NCBI RefSeq assembly: GCF_014489495.1
Contig: NZ_CP060780.1
Coordinates: 930,001-994,000 of the forward strand
DNA length: 64,000 nucleotides
Origin: Sphingomonas daechungensis
GTDB lineage: Bacteria > Pseudomonadota > Alphaproteobacteria > Sphingomonadales > Sphingomonadaceae
Direction: 5' to 3'
Shown in pieces: positions 49,039-57,600 of this stretch. Below the pieces are notes generated by a model that saw only the letters and a program-made list of their open reading frames with translations, had not been told where the DNA came from and did no database searches. Both the position numbers and the translations under genes were made by a program. Within the stretch, counting starts at the first letter, position 1; the number at the start of each line of letters is the position of its first letter.

Positions 49039-50213
49039 TTAGTGCGGAATGGCTCCGCCCAGGATGTCGCCGATTCCGAACTTCTTCTTTTTCTTCGGCT
49101 GCTGTCCTTGGCCCTGCGGGGCGCCCTCACCCATGTCGGGCATCCCGAGCATGGTCGACGACACCGTCTTGAAGCGGACACGGGCGGTCCACTTGGGCGC
49201 CTTCGGGCTCTCCGCAAAATAGGCTTCCGGACCGTAGCCGATCTCCATGATCATGCCTGCGGGCGACGCCTGGACGACCTCGGCGGGCAAGGTGCATTCG
49301 GTCGTCGTCGGCGGCAATACGTGACCCGTGCCGATCAGTCGCTTCACCTCGCTCGGCGGCAGATAATCGAGCAACGCGGCCGTCGCGGCGCTCTTGGACG
49401 ATGACCAGATGACGACGTCCCCGCTCTGGTTGGCGCCGAACATGGCCAGTGCGTAGCCGGTCGCGGTAGGCGCTGGAGTCCAGCCCATTCGCACCGCTCC
49501 GGAGGGGAGCGCCGCGATCTGCCGGAGGTTCAGGTTCGGCATCCAGTCCTGGCCGAGGGTGAACGCGATCGGCGGCGAATAATTGCCCTCGACCTTGTGC
49601 ACGCCGATTAGCGACCCGCCCGGCGGCACCTGCTTGCGGTCGACCTTGTTGGGCCATTCGCCATAGCCCGGAGCCGTTCGCGGCACCGCCGAATAACGCG
49701 CGAAGCTCGACATCGCGGCCATCCCGGGCGGGATCTGCCCAGCCGCGACCTTGGAAAAATCGATGACCGTCGGCTGGCCGGCCGCGACATGCTCGCCGCA
49801 GCCCCAGTAGACCAGCATCCGCCCCTTTGGCTTCTCATAGGGCATCGCCGTCGGTTCCGGCTTTGGCCTGTCCGGCGCGATCAGCGGCAGGCTCGGTCCC
49901 ATCTGCAGCCCCGGCGGGATCAGGTGATCGGCCTTGGGAGCGGCAGGAGCCTTGGTCCGCGACGCGAGCCGCAGCTCCAGCGTGTGCGTCACCGGCGGTG
50001 CGCTGCCGGACATCATGCCCATCATCTGGCTCATGCTCGGGCGGCCGCCGCCTCCGGTCATTCCGGCCCCAAAGCCGCCTGTCGTCGCGGCATCCATCCA
50101 GTAGTTCGCGATCGGCGGAGGAGGTGGCGGGCCTTCGCGGGCGCCGCCGCATAGACTGCTGCACCACACGCGGCCGCGCACACACCCGTAGCCAAGATGC
50201 TGAACTTGCTCAT
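49039..50213 (-). CDS. Secreted hypothetical protein (one frame break)
   Basis: The ATG at 50213 gives a signal peptide (MSKFSILATGVCAAACGAAV, ending near AYAA) and then breaks; restoring one base near 50130-50134 joins it to the main frame for about 391 residues. The mature protein is rich in Pro, Gly and Met near its start (FGAGMTGGGGRPSMSQMMGMM), then has repeated beta-strand-like segments (MLVYWGCGEHVAAGQPTVIDF). The tail is lysine-rich (KKKKKFGIGDILGG). I do not recognise a domain. It sits between the M16 protease gene and the divergent lepA gene. Confidence 0.7.
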
Positions 50214-50289
50214 CGATTAGCCCCCTGTTGAACAGCCGTTATCCAACGCCCTCGCGCTTCCTTCAATCCCCTGCTAGCGCGCCCCGCAA

Positions 50290-52093
50290 ATGACAGAGCT
50301 GAACAAAATCCGGAATTTCTCGATCATCGCGCACATCGATCACGGGAAGAGCACGCTTGCCGACCGCCTGATCCAGCGCACCGGCGGGCTGACCGAGCGC
50401 GAGATGACCCACGGGCAGATCCTCGACAATATGGAGATCGAGCAGGAGCGCGGGATCACCATCAAGGCGCAGACCGTCCGCCTCGCATGGAACGGCTATG
50501 AGCTGAACCTGATGGACACGCCCGGCCACGTGGACTTCGCCTACGAAGTCTCGCGCTCGCTCGCGGCCTGCGAAGGCGCCCTCCTCGTCGTCGACGCCGC
50601 CCAAGGCGTCGAAGCTCAAACTTTGGCGAATGTTTATCAATCGATTGAGCATGACCACGAGATCGTGCCGGTGATCAACAAGATCGACTTGCCCGCCGCG
50701 GACCCGGAGGGGTGCGGCAGGAGATTGAGGAGATCATCGGGCTCGACGCCTCCGAGGCGGTCCTCGCCTCCGCAAAGTCGGGCATCGGGATCGACGAAGT
50801 TCTCCAGGCGATCGTCGACAAGATCCCCCGCCCAAGGGCGACCGCGACGCGCCGCTGAAGGCGATGCTCGTCGACAGCTGGTACGACCCCTATCTCGGCG
50901 TGGTCATCCTGGTCCGCGTGATGGACGGCGTCATCCGCAAGGGCGCGCAGATCAAGTTCATGGCCGCCGGCACCACCCACCTCGTCGACCGCGTCGGCTG
51001 CATGCGCCCGAAGATCGAGCAGCTAAGCGAGCTGGCCGCGGGCGAGATCGGCTTCATCACCGCGCAGATCAAGGAAGTCGCGGAAACCCGCGTCGGCGAC
51101 ACCATCACCGATGCGAAGCGCCCCGCCGCCGAGCCGCTCCCCGGCTTCAAGGAAGTCCAGCCGGTCGTCTTCTGCGGCCTGTTCCCGGTCGACGCCGCGG
51201 ACTTCGAGAAGCTCCGTGACAGCCTCTACAAGCTCCGCCTCAACGACGCCTCGTTCAGCTTCGAGATGGAGACCAGCGCCGCGCTCGGCTTCGGCTTCCG
51301 CTGCGGCTTTCTTGGCCTTCTCCACCTGGAAATCATCCAGGAGCGGCTGACCCGCGAATACGACCTCGACCTCATCACCACCGCGCCGAGCGTGGTCTAC
51401 GAGGTCCACCTGCGCGACGGCAAAAAGCTGGAGATCCACAACCCCGCCGACTGGCCCGACCCGACCGTGATCGAGCGGGTCGAGGAGCCGTGGATCGACG
51501 CGACCATCTACGTCCCCGACAGCTATCTCGGCGCGGTGCTGAAGCTGTGCCAGGACCGCCGCGGCATCCAGAAGGACCTGACCTACGTCGGCACCGGAAG
51601 CCACGCGCGGGCGATGCTGCGCTACGAGCTTCCGCTCAACGAAGTGGTGTTCGACTTCTACGACCGACTGAAGTCGATCAGCCGCGGCTACGCGTCATTC
51701 GATTATCACCAGGTCGGCCACCGCGAGGGCGACCTCGTCAAGATGAGCATCCTGGTCAACGGCGAGCCGGTCGATGCGCTGAGCATGATCGTCTACCGCG
51801 GAAACGCGGAAGCCCGCGGCCGCGGCATGTGCGAGCGGTTGAAGGACCTGATCCCCAGGCACTTGTTCAAGATCCCGATCCAGGCCGCGATCGGCGGCAA
51901 GGTCATCGCCCGCGAGACCATCGCCGCGCTGCGCAAGGACGTGACCGCCAAGTGCTACGGCGGCGACGCCACCCGCAAGCGCAAGCTTCTGGAGAAGCAG
52001 AAAGAGGGCAAGAAGCGCATGCGGGAATATGGCTCCGTGAGCATCCCGCAGGAGGCGTTTATTGCTGCCTTACGTATGGGTGATGAGAGTTGA
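50290..52093 (+). CDS. lepA: Elongation factor 4 (two frame breaks)
   Basis: About 601 residues, the usual length of LepA. The GTPase domain has [14 protein letters not shown] (G1), RGITIKAQT (G2), DTPGHVDF (G3) and NKIDLPAA (G4). The later part has [12 protein letters not shown] and the LepA-specific C-terminal domain ([19 protein letters not shown]). Two breaks split the gene, at GGGG 50709-50712 and CCC 50831-50833. One G and one C restored give [14 protein letters not shown] and [15 protein letters not shown]. This GTPase binds the ribosome and is nearly universal, so the breaks are best read as sequencing errors. Confidence 0.95.
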
Positions 52094-52203
52094 AGCGCTT
52101 TTTGCAGTGGGGAAGCGAGAGACACGACGCGCAAGGGCTGCTTTCTGATCTCCAATCGGCAATCAACAGCGCGGTTGGTGCGATGACTTGACCTGCATCT
52201 GGA

Positions 52204-52800
52204 GTGTCTGCACCCATCGCCGGGAACGCGAGTGGTCGATCGAGGTGTTTATTGTCTTCGCACGCTGAGATTGCTTTGGATATATTACGGGTCGTCTGGG
52301 AGGAGGTGGAGAGCCAACCGATCCCCGCTCCTTCAGATCCGTTGGATAAGTTGATCGACGTAGTCCTTTCCGGCGAGGAGATCGGCTACAAGAAGGCCGT
52401 AGTCATCCAAGCTGCCGGAAAGGCGGCAGACCCAACTCTGGACGCGCAGGCCATGCAGAAGGGCGATGGCAACGAGCGCTCATGGGACGCGAGAGAGTTC
52501 GCAAAACAGAGCTTTGTGAAGTGGAACCTCGAGGCGAACAAGCCTTTTGCTCATTCGGCTGATCCATATGTGAGCAATCCATATCGTATTCCGCGCTTCG
52601 ATTCCTCGCAACGAAGAGGCAGAAAGCGTCCTCGAGAATTCGACAACACGCTTCTTGTTCTCGAGCACCTAGGCGACTCACCGTTCGAGAGTCAGCAAGG
52701 CTTCAGTCTTTCCCGGATGAATTTCAATTTCTCGGCCGACAAAGCGCAAGATATTCGCAGGTGGGCAATGCAGTTCCACCAATTCTCGCTGAGGCTGTAG
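52204..52800 (+). pseudogene. N-terminal fragment of a SacI-like restriction endonuclease
   Basis: A GTG at 52204 opens 198 codons. Residues about 20-155 resemble the N-terminal half of the SacI endonuclease family: DILRVVWEEV, a PSDPLDKLIDVVLSGEE segment, SWDAREFAKQSFVKWNLE and DPYVSNPYRIPRF. The full family is about 340 residues. From roughly 52670 the same bases read, in another frame, as the conserved end of a DNA cytosine methyltransferase. The reading frame after residue 155 is therefore probably chance. A deletion seems to have fused the two genes, leaving the nuclease inactive. Codon use is more AT-rich than the neighbours, which suits foreign origin. Confidence 0.6.
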
Positions 52801-52832
52801 CAAGTCAGATCACTTCCGCGCTCGCCGCCTGA
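52674..52832 (+). pseudogene. C-terminal remnant of a DNA (cytosine-5) methyltransferase
   Basis: In the frame starting at 52674 the DNA reads RLTVRESARLQSFPDEFQF, then RYSQVGNAVPPILAEAVASQ and a short tail to a TGA at 52830-52832. LT.RE.ARLQSFPD and QVGNAVPP are the conserved motifs IX-X end of m5C methyltransferases. The catalytic motif IV (PC) and SAM site are absent, so this is only a tail. It overlaps the last third of the SacI-like frame at offset +2 and also the end of the vsr gene. The parental enzyme was probably the partner of the nuclease. Confidence 0.7.
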
Positions 52833-53278
52833 GGGGCAGCCGTAACTCGCCGAAGTATTGCCTCTAACTTGTCCAGTTTATCAACTGAACATTCCCAAAT
52901 AGTTAGAGTTCGCCAGCCTAGTCGATTCAATTCGACTACGTTCCGAAGGTCGCGCTCCTGAGTTCTGGCTAGCTTTGGCAACCAATAGTTTTGCCGGGTT
53001 CGAGGCAAGCGAGCGTGGCGGCAGCCTGGGTGCTGATGCCAAAAACATCCATGAACCAGTATCGCCAACCGGTACCTTGGCAAAACGACATCCGGCTTTC
53101 CTGGGAGGTCACACCGATGAAGCCGAAACCGAAATCCCATCCTGTGCAGGAGGCGCCTAACACGCATCTCTGGTTTGGTGTCCGTACTCCGGATCTTACG
53201 CATGCGATCCGAGACCACGTTTGCAATTCGAGCATCTCGCGGGAAGCGCGGAAGGGGCGGAGGCTGCGATTCAAGCAT
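52805..53278 (-). CDS. vsr: Very short patch repair endonuclease
   Basis: The 157-residue protein has the Vsr signatures: RSTDTKPEMRVRRLLHRMGFRFRL, LPGKPDVVLPRYRLAILVHGCFWHQHPGC and RDLRNVVELNRLGWRTLTIWEC. Vsr nicks next to T:G mismatches that arise when 5-methylcytosine deaminates, so it normally accompanies a cytosine methyltransferase. Here only the tail of such an enzyme remains next door, in convergent orientation. The gene itself looks intact. AT-rich codons support acquisition with the restriction system. Confidence 0.9.
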   Translation of the reverse strand: MLESQPPPLPRFPRDARIANVVSDRMRKIRSTDTKPEMRVRRLLHRMGFRFRLHRCDLPGKPDVVLPRYRLAILVHGCFWHQHPGCRHARLPRTRQNYWLPKLARTQERDLRNVVELNRLGWRTLTIWECSVDKLDKLEAILRRVTAAPQAASAEVI

Positions 53279-53391
53279 GACTACTCATATATACGACGGG
53301 CTGAGAACCGGGACCCGACACTTGTCTGACGCTTCCAACTCCGACCCTCCATGCCCGCACGCGCTGCCTTGGTCAGCGACTAATAATGGCC

Positions 53392-53688
53392 CTATCCGAC
53401 CTCCGCAGGCTCCACCGTCAATCGCAACCCCATCGCGCTCAGGATAGCGCGGATCGTCTCGAACGACGGGTTCCCATCTTGGCCGAGCGCCTTGTAGATT
53501 CCCGGACGACTGATGCCGCTGCGCCGAGCCAAATCCGAAATGCCATGGGAACGCGCGACGGTCGCAAGAGCAGTGCGAAGCTCCTCGGGAGTGGAATCCT
53601 CGAGATAGGCATCGAGATAGGCTGCGATGGTTTCGGCGGTGTTGAGATAGTCGGCGGAGTCGAAAGCCGTGGTTTCGATCTTGGCCAT
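53392..53688 (-). CDS. HigA-like antitoxin (addiction module antidote)
   Basis: The 98-residue protein starts at the ATG at 53688, which shares a base with the toxin stop. It has an N-terminal toxin-contact segment (FDSADYLNTAETIAAYLDAYLED) and a helix-turn-helix (GISDLARRSGISRPGIYKALG, about 50-70). Such proteins neutralise a RelE/ParE-fold partner and repress their own promoter. The layout, toxin first, antitoxin second, is typical of HigBA-type and killer/antidote modules. Confidence 0.88.
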   Translation of the reverse strand: MAKIETTAFDSADYLNTAETIAAYLDAYLEDSTPEELRTALATVARSHGISDLARRSGISRPGIYKALGQDGNPSFETIRAILSAMGLRLTVEPAEVG

Positions 53689-53981
53689 CAATCAACCTCC
53701 TTAGCCAAAGCCTTTGCTTCCTCGATGTCCGCGCTCTGCGTCGACTTGTCGCCGCCGCATAGCAAGACGATCAGCTCCGAACCTCGCTGGATAAAATAGA
53801 CGCGATAGCCCGGGCCGTAGAAAATTCTTATCTCCGAGACTCCATCTCCAACCGGAGCGACGTCTCCCAAATTTCCTTGCCCAGCCCGATCAAGCCTCTT
53901 CAGGATGCGAGCCCGGGCGCGTTCGTCACGCAGACCTGCCAACCATGTCGCAAATCGAGTGGTCTGCCGGACCTCGATCAA
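53688..53981 (-). CDS. RelE/ParE-fold toxin (addiction module killer)
   Basis: The 97-residue protein has TTRFATWLAGLRDERARARILKRL and the C-terminal strand pattern EIRIFYGPGYRVYFIQRG, the Gp49/HigB-like killer family of the RelE superfamily. It probably cleaves mRNA at the ribosome. The antitoxin gene follows with a one-base overlap. The module lies just beyond the restriction-modification remnant, so the stretch from about 52.1 to 54.0 kb looks like an accessory island. Confidence 0.88.
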   Translation of the reverse strand: MIEVRQTTRFATWLAGLRDERARARILKRLDRAGQGNLGDVAPVGDGVSEIRIFYGPGYRVYFIQRGSELIVLLCGGDKSTQSADIEEAKALAKEVD

Positions 53982-54045
53982 CTTTGTCTCCTATAGTTTA
54001 CAATACACATGCTGTCAACCATAGATTACAGGAGGCGTGTGTTTG

Positions 54046-54231
54046 TCAACGTAACTGGACGTAGTTCGGCTCACCCAACCGCCCCGCCTCCCCATGCGCC
54101 AGCCATCGGATGAACGCGTCCGCTTCATCCTCTTCGTCAAACTGCTGAGGCCGCTGCTCGCCCGGACCGGCGAGCGGTTGCGGAGGCTGGTTTTGGGGTT
54201 GGCGGGTGGCGGCGTCGGATCGGTGCTTCAT
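54046..54231 (-). CDS. Small hypothetical protein
   Basis: The 61-residue frame starts at an ATG preceded by AAGGAGACCAGG, an excellent ribosome binding site. The product is Gln/Pro-rich with an acidic DEEDEADAFIRWLA segment. No family is known to me. A perfect hairpin lies just upstream at 54258-54280. Confidence 0.5.
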   Translation of the reverse strand: MKHRSDAATRQPQNQPPQPLAGPGEQRPQQFDEEDEADAFIRWLAHGEAGRLGEPNYVQLR

Positions 54232-54257
54232 CCTGGTCTCCTTGGCAAGTGCCAGCC

Positions 54258-54280
54258 GTCACGGGAGTGAATCCCGTGAC
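54258..54280. terminator. Perfect hairpin between two minus-strand genes
   Basis: GTCACGGGA and TCCCGTGAC form a 9-bp stem with a 5-base loop. It lies after the stop of the 332-residue hypothetical gene and before the small gene at 54231. There is no T-run, so its role as terminator, processing site or repeat is uncertain. Confidence 0.4.
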
Positions 54281-54351
54281 GTCGATCGGGCTCGCTGTGC
54301 GACCCGTCGTCCGGCCTGGGGCACGCATCTCTTCGCGCTGCTCCGGCGACG

Positions 54352-55350
54352 CTACGCGTCGGCGTCGCTACGCTCGGTGCTCACTCGCGCGCGCCACTCT
54401 TCGATGGCGCGACGCTCGTAGGCCCGTTGCTCCTCCGCGTCCTGTCCATATTGCCATTGCCGGGCGGCGCGCTGTTCATTGTGCTTCATCGTCGCCCACC
54501 TCTCCCTGGTGAAGCCGCGCGCCGGGGTGGTGGTGGCGCCGGTGGAATCCTCGTCGGCGGCGGTGGTGAACTTGCCCTCGACGCTGCGGTGCGCCTTCAG
54601 GAAGCTGACGTCCGGGTGCCTCGGGCGTTCGGGCTGGCCTTCCTCCGTCCACCATTTCCGCCGCGCGGCGTCCAGCCAGTCGGAGAAGGCGGTGCTGGCG
54701 ATCTGAGTGACATCGTGATCGCCGCGGCGCAGCTTGCTCATCACGTCGTGCGTGTCGAAGCCGAGGCGGGTGGCGGTGAGGTCGAACATGACTTCGATGA
54801 AGGTGACCTGGCGAAGGTAGAAATCGGCGGCGACGGTCTGTCCGGCGAGGCGCGCCTGCCGCTCGGCCGCGACCTTCTTCAGGAACTTGGCGCCGATCGC
54901 CTGCATGAGGTCCCACTTCTGCTCGTCGCTCATGACCGGTTCCGGCGCGGGTTCGGGCGGCAGGTCGCGTTTCGAACCGCGGCGCTGAATGCCGGGGACC
55001 TCGCCGGTGTAGGGCGGCTGGGAATCGAGGCCGTTGCGGCGGCGGCCGATGATGATGGCGGCGTCCCAGGACATGCGGAAGCCGTTGGCGGAAGGGGTCT
55101 TGTAGAGCGCCTCGGAGCCGGTGGCGTGCTTGCCCATCTGCCACACGGCGGACTGGACCGTGCCGGTGGCGGCGATGCGGGCGATCAGCTCTCGCTGAAG
55201 CTCCGGGGTCCAGCCGTCGGGGCGCCTGACCTTGCGGACGACGGGATCGAAGTTGAGCAAGGGCGCGATCTCGGGATCGGCGGCTAGCTTTTCGAAGTGG
55301 GGGATGGCGGTGCCGGTTTGAGGCTCGGCGGGCGCTGGGGATGCGTTCAT
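54352..55350 (-). CDS. Hypothetical protein with helical N-terminus
   Basis: About 332 residues from the Met at 55350. The segment DGWTPELQRELIARIAATGT, then VQSAVWQMGKHATGSEALYK, looks like a helix-turn-helix, and similar text occurs in uncharacterised sphingomonad proteins. The middle has a Pro-rich linker, and the C-terminal part is highly charged (EEQRAYERRAIEEWRARV), probably coiled coil. I do not recognise a function. Position next to the accessory island does not say whether it belongs to it. Confidence 0.65.
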   Translation of the reverse strand: MNASPAPAEPQTGTAIPHFEKLAADPEIAPLLNFDPVVRKVRRPDGWTPELQRELIARIAATGTVQSAVWQMGKHATGSEALYKTPSANGFRMSWDAAIIIGRRRNGLDSQPPYTGEVPGIQRRGSKRDLPPEPAPEPVMSDEQKWDLMQAIGAKFLKKVAAERQARLAGQTVAADFYLRQVTFIEVMFDLTATRLGFDTHDVMSKLRRGDHDVTQIASTAFSDWLDAARRKWWTEEGQPERPRHPDVSFLKAHRSVEGKFTTAADEDSTGATTTPARGFTRERWATMKHNEQRAARQWQYGQDAEEQRAYERRAIEEWRARVSTERSDADA

Positions 55351-55398
55351 CCCGCGCCCTGTATGCAAAATCCGGGGCTGTAGGACAGCCCCGCGCGC

Positions 55399-55728
55399 TC
55401 AGGCGCCGTGCGTTTCGGTGCGGAGATGGTCCAGCGCGAAGGCTTCGGCGAACTCGGCGCCGAGCTTGTCACCGGCGATCCACTTGACCACCGCGTTGCA
55501 GCGGCCGCGGCCGGGAAGCATCAGCCAGATGCGGGCGCCGACTTCGAAATGGCCGTCGCTTTCGGCCATGAAGCCGGTTTCGGAGATGTTGAGGACGCGG
55601 GCCTCGACGCCCTCGGTGCCGAGCTCGCGGACGCGGGCGTCCAGCTCGACCGGAAGGCGCGATGCGCGGCGACGTTCGACGGGATCGGCGGTTTCGCCGA
55701 TGCGGGCCCTGATCATGGAGAAACTCAT
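55399..55728 (-). CDS. PilZ-domain protein
   Basis: About 109 residues. RRRASRLPVELDARV gives the arginines of the c-di-GMP-binding RxxxR motif and NISETGFMAESDG the second (D/N)xSxxG motif. The protein is a stand-alone PilZ receptor, so it should respond to c-di-GMP made by enzymes such as those encoded at 15.9 and 37.5 kb. A second PilZ gene lies directly upstream on the same strand. Confidence 0.88.
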   Translation of the reverse strand: MSFSMIRARIGETADPVERRRASRLPVELDARVRELGTEGVEARVLNISETGFMAESDGHFEVGARIWLMLPGRGRCNAVVKWIAGDKLGAEFAEAFALDHLRTETHGA

Positions 55729-55744
55729 TTCCACGTTACGCAAC

Positions 55745-56030
55745 TCAAGACTTCGTCTCGAAGTTCACTCCGATACGCCCATCGCGAACCCAGCAGACCT
55801 GCCCGCACACCCGGCCCGGTCGGAAAGATGGAGCGCGACGGCCTCGCCAATATGCGGCATCGATTGGAAAATGACCATCGCCCGAAGCGGGAAATGTTGA
55901 GCAGCCGGACGACATGCTTGCGGCCGCGAAGCTCCAGGACGGCGGTCTGGGACACGGTTTCCGTGCGCGGTTCGATGCGTTCGTCGAAGATCCGGCGCAC
56001 GCTTCGCGGTATCATTGTGCCGTTCAACAT
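55745..56030 (-). CDS. Second PilZ-like protein (two frame breaks)
   Basis: Joined over two breaks (CCC at 55881-55883 and CCC at 55810-55812), the frame gives about 95 residues: LRGRKHVVRLLNISRFGAMV, HIGEAVALHL, and a tail VCGQVCWVRDGRIGVNFET with a stop at 55745. NISRFGAM is the PilZ NxSxxG motif and the tail is a typical PilZ barrel strand. The arginine motif is weak (RRIFDERIEPR). The start may be 56030 or 56015. It ends 17 bp before the other PilZ gene. Confidence 0.6.
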
Positions 56031-56230
56031 TCTCAAGGTCCCCAATCGGCAGGGCAAGGTAGGCGGCGGGACCTTAAGGATTGGTTCGTTCCGGATTCAT
56101 CATTTGCCGCAAGGGTGTGGCGCGGGCGTCACTAGCGACAGCCGTTCAGCCCGTGTATCAGGTGGATTGCACATTCTTTGAGGTGTCGAGGTTGGGGCTA
56201 CCCACCTCGAAACGTGGGATTTTCCAGGGG

Positions 56231-57532
56231 ATGAGAGTGCGTTTCAAAGGCTTGCTTCTGTTCACGGCGCTGATGGCTCCCGCCGGGCTCGCGATCGCCC
56301 AGACCGGCGTGCCGGCGGCCAAGCCCGCGCAGGCGACCACGCCCGTCGCTCCGCCGGTGGCGGCGCCCGTTCCGCCGCCTCCGCCGCCCGCGGTGTGGAC
56401 GCCGCTGGACGCCAACCAGCTGCTGATGGCGATCATGACCTCGGCCAAGGAAGGGCTCGACCCCAGGGATTACGATACGGCCGGGCTGATCAGCGCGATG
56501 AGCGCGGGCGACCCGATCCTGCTCTCCGCGGCGGCGACCGAGCGCTTCAACGCGCTGTCGAACGACCTGGCGCTGGGCCGCGTGAAGCGCGCCGACCGGC
56601 AGAACTGGTTCGTCCCCGATCCCGACCTCGATGCGGCGAAACAGGACACCTTGCTCCGCGCCGCGCTGGCGCAGCACCGGGTCGGCGAAGCGCTGACGGG
56701 CTTGTTGCCGACGCACCCGCAATATGCGGCGCTGAGGCACGCTCTGGAGGTCACTCCGAAGGGCGAGACCGACAAGATCAACCGCATCCGCCTGAACATG
56801 GACCGCTGGCGCTGGCTGCCGCGCGACCTGGGCGAGCGATACATCATCGTCAATGTGCCGGCCTATACGGCGGCGCTGGTCGAGAACGGGCAGACCGTGT
56901 CGCGCCACCGCGCGGTTGCAGGTGCAATCAAGACGCAGACGCCGCAGCTGATGGCGGTCGCGACGGGGGTCATCCTCAATCCATGGTGGGAAGTGCCGCC
57001 CAGCATCACCAAGGAAGTCGCGGGCAAGCCGGGCTATGTTTCGCTGAAAGGGCCGGACGGGAAGATCCTCCGCTGGCGTCAGCCGCCGGGGCCGCGCAAC
57101 GCACTCGGGCAGATCAAGTTCGTGATGTACAACCCGCACAACATCTACCTTCACGACACGACCGCGAAGACGTTGTTCGACGCCAAGTCGCGCGCCTACA
57201 GCCACGGCTGCATCCGCACCGAGCACATCCTGCTGCTGGCCGAGAAGCTGCTTGGCGAGGGCACTTATGCGCCGGCCGCGGATGGGACCGTGCCCGCCGC
57301 CTGGACCCCGGAGCGGATCAAGGAGACGGTCGCCAGCCAGAAGACGGTGCAGGCGAACTTCCCCAAGCCGCTCCCGGTCTACATCGTCTACATGTCCTCC
57401 GCTGCGCTGCAGGACGGGTCGATCAAGGACTATGCCGACATCTACAAGAAGGACGGCAAGGTCATCGCGGCCCTGAACAATGCCCCGAAGACCCCGCAAG
57501 CCAAGACGCCTGACAAGGTGGCTTCACGCTAA
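56231..57532 (+). CDS. L,D-transpeptidase (YkuD family)
   Basis: The 433-residue protein has a signal peptide (about 1-24) and a Pro/Ala-rich linker. A helical region (about 65-200) comes first, and then the catalytic domain with MYNPHNIYLHDT and SHGCIRTE, which holds the catalytic Cys. This is the YkuD-type fold that forms 3-3 cross-links in peptidoglycan or attaches lipoproteins to it. It resembles the long YcbB-like members with an N-terminal region. Start at the ATG at 56231; AGGGG lies directly before it, so the exact start is uncertain. Confidence 0.9.
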   Translation: MRVRFKGLLLFTALMAPAGLAIAQTGVPAAKPAQATTPVAPPVAAPVPPPPPPAVWTPLDANQLLMAIMTSAKEGLDPRDYDTAGLISAMSAGDPILLSAAATERFNALSNDLALGRVKRADRQNWFVPDPDLDAAKQDTLLRAALAQHRVGEALTGLLPTHPQYAALRHALEVTPKGETDKINRIRLNMDRWRWLPRDLGERYIIVNVPAYTAALVENGQTVSRHRAVAGAIKTQTPQLMAVATGVILNPWWEVPPSITKEVAGKPGYVSLKGPDGKILRWRQPPGPRNALGQIKFVMYNPHNIYLHDTTAKTLFDAKSRAYSHGCIRTEHILLLAEKLLGEGTYAPAADGTVPAAWTPERIKETVASQKTVQANFPKPLPVYIVYMSSAALQDGSIKDYADIYKKDGKVIAALNNAPKTPQAKTPDKVASR

Positions 57533-57600
57533 CGCCACGGGACTCTTGGCGGCGGCAGCCGTCGCGGCTATTCAAGGTCAAGAGTTGTGGGGAGGGTAAG

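Noticed and set aside
50290-52093. lepA as a pseudogene split in three
   Set aside because: Two single-base repairs at G and C runs restore the full protein; the same pattern hits many essential genes.
53003-53391. Additional plus-strand open frames opposite vsr
   Set aside because: They are shadows of vsr with no recognisable product or ribosome binding site.
54258-54280. Attachment site or CRISPR-like repeat at the perfect hairpin
   Set aside because: There is a single copy, with no direct repeats or spacers, so terminator or processing site is more likely.
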